NCBI GenBank assembly: GCA_937916505.1
Contig: CALFSW010000418.1
Span: 1-43,504, forward strand
Direction of reading: 5' to 3'
Source: an uncultured Verrucomicrobiales bacterium
GTDB lineage: Bacteria; Verrucomicrobiota; Verrucomicrobiia; Verrucomicrobiales; Akkermansiaceae
DNA: 43,504 nt
Shown here: in pieces, positions 31,778-38,660 of the stretch
How positions within the stretch are numbered: position 1 is the first letter of the stretch
How the letters are laid out: each line of letters starts with the position of its first letter
The notes under the pieces: model-generated
Databases searched by the model: none
Told to the model about the DNA's origin: nothing
What the model saw: the letters and a program-made list of their open reading frames with translations, nothing else
Made by a program: the position numbers and the translations under genes

Positions 31778-34567
31778 ATGATCCGTTCCGGTCTGATGCC
31801 CGTCACCAACACTTCCGCACCGGGCGAAAAAATAGCCCTTTTCCGATCCCTCTTTCGGGGTCGCGGGGAGGTTTACCCACACCGCTTTGTGAGCAAGAAG
31901 ACGGGCCGGGCGGGATACTCTCCGGTCTGCGGAAACGAATGGGTGCGGGGAGTGTGTGAAAAACCCCGAATCAAGTGCAGTGCCTGCGCTCATCAGAACT
32001 GGCTTCCGGTGACCGATGCCGTGATTCGTGATCACCTCTCGGGAAAGATCACGGCCGGGGTCTATCCGATGCTCCTCGATGAGACCTGCTACTTTCTGGC
32101 GGTGGACTTCGATGGCGAATCATGGTCCGACGACGCCCTCGCTTTCTTCGAAACCTGCCACGAAAAAGAGATTCCGGCTTACCTCGAAAGATCGCGCTCG
32201 GGAAACGGGGGCCACGTTTGGCTGTTCTTCGCCGAAGCGGTCTCCGCAACTCTCGCTCGCAAGCTCGGTTCCCACATCCTCACCGAAACCACGGAGCGTC
32301 GTCCCCGGACGACTTTTGCTTCGTATGATCGTTTCTTCCCAAATCAAAACACTCTGCCGCGCGGCGGCTTTGGAAATCTGGTCGCGCTGCCGCTTCAGAA
32401 GGAACCGCGAGCCGCTGGTAACAGTGTCTTTATTGATACGAATTTGGAAGCCCATCGCGACCAGTGGGCTTATCTCGAATCAGTGAAGGATGTTTCCAAA
32501 TCCCGACTCGAAGCGCTTGTTGGGGAAGCGGAATCGAAGGGCCGGGTGATGGGGATCCGCATGTCTTCGCCGGATGATGATGACGGGGCCGAGCCTTGGA
32601 AACTCACGCTTTCCCGGATACGAAATCAGAAGCCAGGGGGCAAGATGCCAAAGGTTTTGAAGATTGTTTCTGCTGATCAACTTTACTTCGTCAAAGCTGA
32701 TCTCACGCCATCTCTCCACAATGCCCTCGCCCGGTTGGCCGCTTTTCAAAACCCCGAATTTTACAAAGCACAGGCGATGAGGCTCTCCACATTTGAGAAG
32801 TCCCGTATCATTGCCTGTGCCGAGAATCTCCCGAAACATCTGGCCCTTCCGCGTGGTTGTTTGGAGGAAGTTCTGGCCCTCTTTGCTGAACTGAAAATCA
32901 CTCCCCGGGTTGATGACCAGAGGAACGGCGGAAACGCTTTGGAGGCGACCTTCCGCGGAACGCTCCGCCCCGAACAAGCGAAGGCGGCCGAGGCGATGCT
33001 GGCCCACGACACCGGAGTGCTCGCGGCCACAACGGCCTTTGGTAAAACCGTTCTCGCCGCCCGGCTTGTCGCCGCCCGTGGAATCAATACTCTCATCCTG
33101 GTCCATCGCCAGCAACTGATGGATCAGTGGGTCGAGCGCCTTCAGCAGTTTCTTGGGCTGGAGAAAAAGGAGATCGGGCGACTTGGAGGAGGTCGAAAGA
33201 GACTCACGGGGAACATCGATGTCGCCCTCATCCAGAGCCTCGTGCGCAAAGGGGTGGTGAAGGATTTGGTCGCGGACTACGGGCATTTGATCATTGATGA
33301 ATGCCACCATTTGTCGGCCCGCAGTTTCGAGCTTGTTGCTCGTAGGGCCAAGGCCCGGTATCTTCTCGGACTCTCCGCCACGGTCACTCGAAAGGATGGA
33401 CACCATCCCATTATTTTCATGCAGTGTGGACCGGTTCGCCATCGGGTCGATGCGCGAAGTGAAGCCGCCGCCAGGCCGTTTGCGCATGAGGTGATGGTGC
33501 GTCCCACCGGGTTTCGCTATTTTGAGGAAGCCGCAGAAGAGGCCCGCATGGCCTATCAAAATTACTGCGATGCCCTTTGGCAGGATGATGAGCGCAACGA
33601 GATGATCTGTGCCGATATTTTGGCGGCGCTTCGCGGAGGGCGGACCCCGCTCGTTTTGACCGAACGAACCGAGCACATTGATCGCCTTGTCCGGATCCTG
33701 GAACCCGAAGTTAGCAACATTATCCGGCTCAAGGGAGGGCTCGGGAAGAAGAAGCTCGGTGCCGAGATGGCAAAACTCGCTGCCGTTCCCGAGAACGAGC
33801 CCCGCCTAATCATCGCGACTGGAAAGTTCGTCGGCGAGGGCTTCGATGACTCCCGCCTCAACACCCTGTTCCTGACCATGCCGGTCTCGTGGAAGGGAAC
33901 CATCGCCCAATATGCGGGGCGCCTTCATCGGCTGCACGAGGGTAAGGATCTGGTTCAAATTTACGACTATGCCGATCTCGAGATCCCGATGCTTTCCCGT
34001 ATGTTTGATCGTCGATGCGAGGGCTATGAAGCCGTCGGTTATACCATCCTGCTCCCCGCCAGTGCCCTTCCGGGCTGGCCTCAAGAGGTTCCGCTTCCGC
34101 TTGATCCCCGCTGGAAGCAAGATCACGCCGCCAGTGTGCGACGGCTGATCCGGGACGGGGTTGATCAACCGCTCGCACAGCTTTTTGTCCATGCCGCTGC
34201 GCAGCCTCCCAGTGGCTCGGATGGAGAAGAACGTGCCCGCAGTGCGAGTGAGAAGTTCCTCTTCAAGCGGCTCCAAACTCTACCGGAGACCAGGGAGAAA
34301 TTTACTCTCAATGCTTTTCTTCCGATTCCCTTTAACGACCGCAGCACGATGGAGGTGGATTTCGTCTGCGAGGAACGAAAGCTGGTGATCGAACTCGATG
34401 GCGACCAGCACCTGGGGGATGCCGGGGCTTACCGCCGGGATAGAAGAAAGGATGTTCTTCTGCAGGAAAACGGCTACTTCCTTCTCCGGTTTTTGACAAC
34501 CGATCTTGGCCGGAACCTGGACCGTGTGCTGGATGCGGTTCAACGGGCGATGGCGCATTTGGGTTAG
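31778..34567 (+). CDS. TOTE-type primase-SF2 helicase with C-terminal DUF559 nuclease-like domain
   Basis: 929 residues. N-terminal archaeo-eukaryotic primase-like domain of the TOTE conflict system: a zinc knuckle C51, C60, C67, C70; acidic pair D110-F-D112 in FLAVDFD; H146 in SRSGNGGHVWLFF; and FFPNQNTLP. The SF2 helicase occupies roughly 395-760: ATTAFGKTVLAARL (Walker A), IIDECHHLSA (DECH), LSATVTRKDGHHP, IIATGKFVGEGFDD, and QYAGRLHR (motif VI). Residues about 840-929 resemble DUF559, a Vsr-like nuclease fold: MEVDFVCEERKLVIELDGDQH, YRRDRRKD, LLRFLTTDL. The whole suggests copying and processing of DNA during conflict or repair. Most likely start is 31778; ATG at 31796 is an alternative. 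Directly downstream of recQ. Confidence 0.9.
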   Translation: MIRSGLMPVTNTSAPGEKIALFRSLFRGRGEVYPHRFVSKKTGRAGYSPVCGNEWVRGVCEKPRIKCSACAHQNWLPVTDAVIRDHLSGKITAGVYPMLLDETCYFLAVDFDGESWSDDALAFFETCHEKEIPAYLERSRSGNGGHVWLFFAEAVSATLARKLGSHILTETTERRPRTTFASYDRFFPNQNTLPRGGFGNLVALPLQKEPRAAGNSVFIDTNLEAHRDQWAYLESVKDVSKSRLEALVGEAESKGRVMGIRMSSPDDDDGAEPWKLTLSRIRNQKPGGKMPKVLKIVSADQLYFVKADLTPSLHNALARLAAFQNPEFYKAQAMRLSTFEKSRIIACAENLPKHLALPRGCLEEVLALFAELKITPRVDDQRNGGNALEATFRGTLRPEQAKAAEAMLAHDTGVLAATTAFGKTVLAARLVAARGINTLILVHRQQLMDQWVERLQQFLGLEKKEIGRLGGGRKRLTGNIDVALIQSLVRKGVVKDLVADYGHLIIDECHHLSARSFELVARRAKARYLLGLSATVTRKDGHHPIIFMQCGPVRHRVDARSEAAARPFAHEVMVRPTGFRYFEEAAEEARMAYQNYCDALWQDDERNEMICADILAALRGGRTPLVLTERTEHIDRLVRILEPEVSNIIRLKGGLGKKKLGAEMAKLAAVPENEPRLIIATGKFVGEGFDDSRLNTLFLTMPVSWKGTIAQYAGRLHRLHEGKDLVQIYDYADLEIPMLSRMFDRRCEGYEAVGYTILLPASALPGWPQEVPLPLDPRWKQDHAASVRRLIRDGVDQPLAQLFVHAAAQPPSGSDGEERARSASEKFLFKRLQTLPETREKFTLNAFLPIPFNDRSTMEVDFVCEERKLVIELDGDQHLGDAGAYRRDRRKDVLLQENGYFLLRFLTTDLGRNLDRVLDAVQRAMAHLG

Positions 34568-34703
34568 GGGGCGGTTACCATGCTGACTCATTGTCGGTGA
34601 TTGCGGTTGGAATTCGAGATGCCCGGCGCAGCAGGGTTGGCACTCAAGCGATGGTCAGGAGATCGCCCGCCTTCGGCGTTTTACCCACCCACAATCTTCA
34701 GAA

Positions 34704-34736
34704 TTGCCCAAGTGGCCGGCCCCGCTAAGCTGCGGG
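34704..34736 (+). promoter_or_regulatory. Promoter candidate with palindrome around the -10
   Basis: TTGCCC (34704-34709), 16 bases, TAAGCT (34726-34731), six bases to the ATG at 34738. CCCGC (34721-34725) and GCGGG (34732-34736) flank the -10 as an inverted repeat that could be an operator or a hairpin. There is no Shine-Dalgarno. The rest of 34568-34703 shows no gene. Confidence 0.35.
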
Positions 34737-34737
34737 T

Positions 34738-36021
34738 ATGAAAAAGGCATCTTTGGGGTTGGCGATCATTCTCTCAACCATCGCGGGTGCTGCCGCGGAA
34801 AATTGGCCGCAGTTTCGCGGGAGTGAAGGAGTGGCTGCCATTGACGACGCGACTTTTCCTCTCGAATGGAGCGCTGACAAGAACGTCAAATGGAAGACCG
34901 GGCTGCCGGGGCCGGGGAGTTCCAGCCCCATCTTTTGGGACAATAAACTCTTTGTGACGTGCTACACCGGATATGGAATTGATCAAAAGAACGTGGGAGA
35001 GCCGAAAGACCTTGGGCGCATGCTCCTCTGTCTCGATCGTGCCAGTGGGAAGATCCTTTGGAAGAAGACGGTGCCCCTTGCGAATCCCGATGACGATTAC
35101 CGTGGATACTTAACCGAGCATGGATATGCGAGCGCGACTCCGGTGACTGACGGGAAGCACGTCTTTGCCTTCTTTGGAAAATCAGGGGTCCACGCTTTCA
35201 CCGTGGATGGTGAAAAAGTGTGGAGCAAGCAGGTCGGCGATTCTTCGAGCAACAGGCGCTGGGGATCGGCGGCCAGTCCGATTCTATTTGGCGGGATGTT
35301 GATTGTGAATGCCGCGGATGAATCGCGGGCCATCATTGCCTTTGATCAGGCGACGGGGGATGAGAAGTGGCGATACGAAATGGGGAAGCTTGAACTCACC
35401 TACAACACCCCGACGGTGCATACTCCGAAATCCGGTAGGACCGAGCTGGTGATTGCCGCGCCCGACGAACTTTTTGCCCTCGATCCGAAGACCGGAAAGA
35501 AACTCTGGTGGGCCAGGTCCGGGATCCCGGGGAACATCTCCCCAAGCGTGATTAGCGAGGGCGAGGTCCTGTTCACCACCGGTGGTTATCCGCGAAAAGG
35601 TTCGCTTGCAATCAAGGGGGGAGGTTCGGGCGATGTCACCGACAAGATCCTTTGGCGGAGCAAGACCTTCTCCTATGTTCCGAGTTCGGTTTTCAAAGAT
35701 GGTCTCCTCTACTGGGTGAATGACGAAGCCCAGGTGATTGCGATGGATTTGGCCAAAGGGGAAACCGTGACCAAGCGTGAGGTCCCAGCGATTAAGAAGC
35801 GGAAGAAATTCAGCTTCTATGCCTCCACGGTGAGAGTGGGAGACAAGCTCGTTGCAGTGAGCCGGAGAGATGGCACCTTTATCTTCGAGGCGGAAAAAGG
35901 GATGAAATTGGTCGGCGTGAATGCGCTGGGCGACGACTCGGACTTCAATGCCACTCCCGCTCTTGCCAGGGACGCGATCTATCTGCGGTCGAACAAGGCG
36001 GTCTATTGTATCGCGAAGTAG
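34738..36021 (+). CDS. Secreted PQQ-like beta-propeller protein
   Basis: 427 residues: signal peptide (1-20, ending GAAAE) then a beta-propeller of the PQQ/BamB type. WPQFRGSEGVA is the typical opening of planctomycete and verrucomicrobial members; the blades repeat patterns such as LLCLDRASGKILWKK, IIAFDQATGDEKWRY and LFALDPKTGKKLWWA. No PQQ-binding cysteine pair or calcium site of a true quinoprotein dehydrogenase is visible, so it is more likely a structural or binding propeller than an enzyme. The MOSC gene follows on the same strand after about 50 bases. Confidence 0.9.
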   Translation: MKKASLGLAIILSTIAGAAAENWPQFRGSEGVAAIDDATFPLEWSADKNVKWKTGLPGPGSSSPIFWDNKLFVTCYTGYGIDQKNVGEPKDLGRMLLCLDRASGKILWKKTVPLANPDDDYRGYLTEHGYASATPVTDGKHVFAFFGKSGVHAFTVDGEKVWSKQVGDSSSNRRWGSAASPILFGGMLIVNAADESRAIIAFDQATGDEKWRYEMGKLELTYNTPTVHTPKSGRTELVIAAPDELFALDPKTGKKLWWARSGIPGNISPSVISEGEVLFTTGGYPRKGSLAIKGGGSGDVTDKILWRSKTFSYVPSSVFKDGLLYWVNDEAQVIAMDLAKGETVTKREVPAIKKRKKFSFYASTVRVGDKLVAVSRRDGTFIFEAEKGMKLVGVNALGDDSDFNATPALARDAIYLRSNKAVYCIAK

Positions 36022-36073
36022 CAACCCTCCAACCTTCGCGATTGGAAACGTAAGAACGCAAAACATCCAAGTC

Positions 36074-36559
36074 GTGTCCGCCCCCCAACTGGATCGTATC
36101 TGGGTTGCTCCCGCTGCAGGTGATCCCATGCTTTCGCTCGAGCAGGCTGAAGTAGAAAAAGACCACGGCATTATGGGCGATCGATACCATAAAGGGGAGG
36201 GGACCTTCTCCCGTTGGCAACGCCCCAATCGCGCCGTCTCCCTCATCGAGTCCGAGGCTCTCCAAGCCATCAAGCAAGAATCAGATGTCGACCTTTCACA
36301 GGGGCGCCACCGCCGAAACCTCGTCACCAGCGGCCTCATTCCCACCGATCTAATCGGAGGGCACTTCCGTATCGGCACCGTTCTCTCTCGTGCTTCCGCA
36401 ACCTGCCCACCCTGCCGCTATCTTGAGCGCCTTCTCGGCCCCGGTACCTTCGAAGCCCTCCGCAATCGCGGCGGCATCCGTGCCGAAGGCATCGAAAGCG
36501 GCACCCTCCAATCCGGTGACGCCATCATCTCCGTGGGCGACCGCAGCAAGCTCCCTTAG
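36074..36559 (+). CDS. MOSC domain protein
   Basis: 161 residues from GTG at 36074 (then SAPQLDRIWVAPAAG); the frame is open further upstream only within the propeller gene. MOSC domains bind molybdenum or carry sulfur. Features: EVEKDHGIMGDRYHKGEG, RAVSLIESEAL, RRNLVTSGL, GGHFRIGTVL and the conserved cysteine region SATCPPCRYLERLLGPG, ending GIRAEGIESGTLQSGDAI. Metal-sulfur handling is likely; the partner enzyme is unknown. The remnant of a uracil-DNA glycosylase gene begins two bases after its stop, so the two probably once formed an operon. Confidence 0.82.
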   Translation: MSAPQLDRIWVAPAAGDPMLSLEQAEVEKDHGIMGDRYHKGEGTFSRWQRPNRAVSLIESEALQAIKQESDVDLSQGRHRRNLVTSGLIPTDLIGGHFRIGTVLSRASATCPPCRYLERLLGPGTFEALRNRGGIRAEGIESGTLQSGDAIISVGDRSKLP

Positions 36560-36561
36560 TT

Positions 36562-36745
36562 ATGAAAATGGACTCTCATATTTCTCAGATCGAAGCCTGC
36601 CGCGTCTGCGAAGCATATCGAAAGCGGAATCCCTTCGGATGATCTTAATGGAGAAATCTTCCACGACTGGATCGGAGTGGACAAGGCCATCCTCTACGAT
36701 CCCGCCCAAATCGGCCTCATCCCTGTGGGCTTTTCTTATCCGATA
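36562..36745 (+). pseudogene. Broken uracil-DNA glycosylase family gene
   Basis: From ATG at 36562 one frame reads MKMDSHISQIEACRVCEAY, like the N-terminus of uracil-DNA glycosylase family proteins, then hits a stop. From 36620 a second frame reads ESGIPSDDLNGEIFHDW and IGVDKAILYDPAQIGLIP, then VGFSYP, a later part of the same family. The stretch between them (which should hold the GQAPG-type active-site loop) is missing, so an internal deletion shifted the frame. The 3' part is cut off where the convergent DUF1501 gene ends at 36736. Homology assigned by memory of the family; not testable here. Confidence 0.7.
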
Positions 36746-38169
36746 AGCGGCTTGATGAGTTCGCCATGCACGTCGGTGAGGCGGTAGTGGCGGCCTTGGA
36801 ATTTGAAGGTGAGTTGTTTGTGGTCGACGCCGATCTGGTGGAGGATGGTGGCGTGGAGGTCGTGGACGCTGACGGGATCCTTGGCGATGTTGTAGGAGTA
36901 GTCGTCGGTTTCGCCGATGGATTGGCCGGGTTTGATTCCGCCTCCGGCGAGCCACATTGAGAAGCAGCGGGGGTGGTGATCGCGGCCGAAGCCTTTTGGG
37001 GTGAGGCTGCCCTGGCTGTAGACGGTGCGGCCAAATTCGCCACCCCAGACGATGAGGGTGTCATCGAGAAGGCCGCGTTGTTTGAGATCGGTGATGAGGG
37101 CAGCCGAGGCTTGGTCGGTTTCCTTGCAGCGCTGGGTGAGTTGGGCGGCGAGGCCGGAATGGGTGTCCCAGCCGCGGTGGAAGAGTTGGACGAAACGGAC
37201 GCCGCGTTCGCTCAGGCGACGGGCCATGAGGGCATTGTAGGCGTAGCTGCCTGGCTTGCGGGCGTCTTCGCCGTAAAGTTTGAAGGTGCTATCGGGTTCG
37301 CTGGAAACGTCGGTGAGTTCGGGAACGGACATCTGCATGCGGAAGGCCATCTCGTATTGCGCGATGCGGGTTTCGATCTCGGGATCGTAAAATTCCTGGT
37401 GATGGATCTGATTGAGCGCGCCGATGTGATCGAGCGTTTTGCGGCGAAGGTCGCTGCTCATACCCTCTGGGTTGTTGAGGTAGAGAACAGGATCTTTTCC
37501 GGAGCGGAAGCGGACGCCCTGGTGTTTTGACGGGAGAAAGCCCGCGCCCCAGAGTCGATCGTAGAGAGCCTGTCCGGAGCGGTTGGAGGTCATGGCGACG
37601 AAGGCGGGGAGGTTGGAATTTTCGCTGCCGAGTCCGTAGGAAAGCCATGATCCGATGGAGGGACGTCCGGCGAGTTGGAAGCCGGTTTGGAAGAAGGTGA
37701 TGGCCGGGTCGTGGTTGATGGCCTCGGTGTGCATCGAGCGGATGACGCTGATGTCATCAGCCACTCCGGAAAGGTGGGGGAGGAGGTCGGAGTTGAGCCA
37801 CTGGCCGCTTTGACCAGTTTGCTTAAAGTTGAAGGTTGATTTGGCAACGGGGAAGGAGGTTTGCCCGGCCGTCATGCCGGTGAGTCGCTGGCCGTTGAAG
37901 ATGGAGGCGGGGACTTCTTGGCCGTGAAATTTCTCGAGCTGTGGTTTTGGGTCGAAGAGATCCATCTGCGGTGGACCACCGCTTTGAAAAAGGTAGATGA
38001 TGCGTTTGGCCTTTCCAGGGAGGGGAGGGGAGTTTTGGGCGGAGAGGAGAGAGGATAGCGCGGCGGCACCGAGACCTTGGGAGGAGCGGGAGAGGAAGGC
38101 GCGGCGGGGGAGGGAAGGACGAACGTCGAACGCCGAACTCCCAATGTCGAATTTTGAATGGGGAGGCAT
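36736..38169 (-). CDS. DUF1501 family protein
   Basis: 477 residues, sulfatase/phosphatase-like fold, exported by a twin-arginine signal (LPRRAFLSRSSQGLGAAALS at about 20-39). Typical blocks are IYLFQSGGPPQMDLFDPKP, RSMHTEAINHDPA, SWLSYGLGSENSNLP, FVQLFHRGWDTH and VWGGEFGRTVYSQ, with HHPRCFSMWLAGGGIK. DUF1501 genes are normally paired with PSCyt1/DUF1549/DUF1553 genes in these phyla and thought to act on polysaccharides, but the function is unproven. Residues about 5-17 (SKFDIGSSAFDV) are encoded by repeat copy B, so the start of this gene was built from the repeat. A four-helix-bundle gene separates it from its usual partner upstream. Confidence 0.9.
   Translation of the reverse strand: MPPHSKFDIGSSAFDVRPSLPRRAFLSRSSQGLGAAALSSLLSAQNSPPLPGKAKRIIYLFQSGGPPQMDLFDPKPQLEKFHGQEVPASIFNGQRLTGMTAGQTSFPVAKSTFNFKQTGQSGQWLNSDLLPHLSGVADDISVIRSMHTEAINHDPAITFFQTGFQLAGRPSIGSWLSYGLGSENSNLPAFVAMTSNRSGQALYDRLWGAGFLPSKHQGVRFRSGKDPVLYLNNPEGMSSDLRRKTLDHIGALNQIHHQEFYDPEIETRIAQYEMAFRMQMSVPELTDVSSEPDSTFKLYGEDARKPGSYAYNALMARRLSERGVRFVQLFHRGWDTHSGLAAQLTQRCKETDQASAALITDLKQRGLLDDTLIVWGGEFGRTVYSQGSLTPKGFGRDHHPRCFSMWLAGGGIKPGQSIGETDDYSYNIAKDPVSVHDLHATILHQIGVDHKQLTFKFQGRHYRLTDVHGELIKPLIG
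38121..38164 (+). repeat. Heptanucleotide-period repeat, copy B
   Basis: Units such as GAACGTC, GAACGCC, GAATTTT, GAATGGG follow a 7-base period; 39 of 44 positions match copy A (415-460). It overlaps the first codons of DUF1501 on the other strand. Together with copy C, which points the opposite way at 38545-38660, it brackets the four-helix-bundle gene. Confidence 0.75.
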
Positions 38170-38195
38170 GAGAGAGGTATTGGGAAGGGGGAAAT

Positions 38196-38561
38196 CTAGA
38201 GGCGCTTCTTGGCGGTTTTAATTGAAGACACAAAGATGCGAATGAGTTGGTCGGTTTCGTCGAGAAGGTGAGGGAAAGCAGGTGCGTTTGGGATGACGTT
38301 GGTTTTCTGAAGGAGGAGGAGCCAGCGGTTGGATTCGCGGAGTTCTTTAAGAGAGAGGCTGAGTTTATGGATGAAATCCTTTGTGGACTCGGAGGATTCG
38401 GCTTCTCCGTGATTTGCGAGGGGAGAAGTTCCTGACCGGAGCAATTGCCGGGAAACGTGCTGAGCAGCGTAGGTCGTGTATGGGACATTACAGAGTTCGA
38501 CAATTTCCCCGGCGTAGTTTAAGAGCCGCTCTTCGAGATTATAATTCGGATTCGGTTCCAT
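38196..38561 (-). CDS. Four-helix-bundle protein (S23/IVS family), repeat-flanked
   Basis: 121 residues from ATG at 38561 (MEPNPNYNLEERLLNY). The frame extends to 38660, but those extra 33 residues (ERRTPNCKC, FECQTPSIEF) are translated heptad repeat, so the internal ATG is chosen; it gives the usual family length. Features: YAGEIVELCNVP, AAQHVSRQLLRSGTS, ANHGEAESSESTKDF, SLSLKELRESNRWLLLL. Role unknown; the family has been linked to rRNA intervening sequences and, as Avd, to retroelements. It sits between the DUF1549/DUF1553 and DUF1501 genes, which are normally neighbours, and is bracketed by inverted repeat copies, as an inserted cassette would be. Confidence 0.88.
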   Translation of the reverse strand: MEPNPNYNLEERLLNYAGEIVELCNVPYTTYAAQHVSRQLLRSGTSPLANHGEAESSESTKDFIHKLSLSLKELRESNRWLLLLQKTNVIPNAPAFPHLLDETDQLIRIFVSSIKTAKKRL

Positions 38562-38660
38562 TCGAAATTCAATACTGGGTGTTTGGCATTCAAAGTCGCA
38601 GGTCGGGTTCCAGGTCATTCGACATTTACAATTGGGCGTTCGACGTTCTGCGTTCATCAC
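38545..38660 (-). repeat. Heptanucleotide-period repeat array, copy C
   Basis: On the minus strand about 16 degenerate 7-base units (GAACGCA, GAACGTC, GAACGCC ... GAATTTC, GAATGGA) form two related blocks separated by CTGGAACC. It has the same unit type as copies A and B but the opposite orientation. It ends inside the start region of the four-helix-bundle gene and begins four bases inside the 3' end of the DUF1549/DUF1553 gene. Confidence 0.75.
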
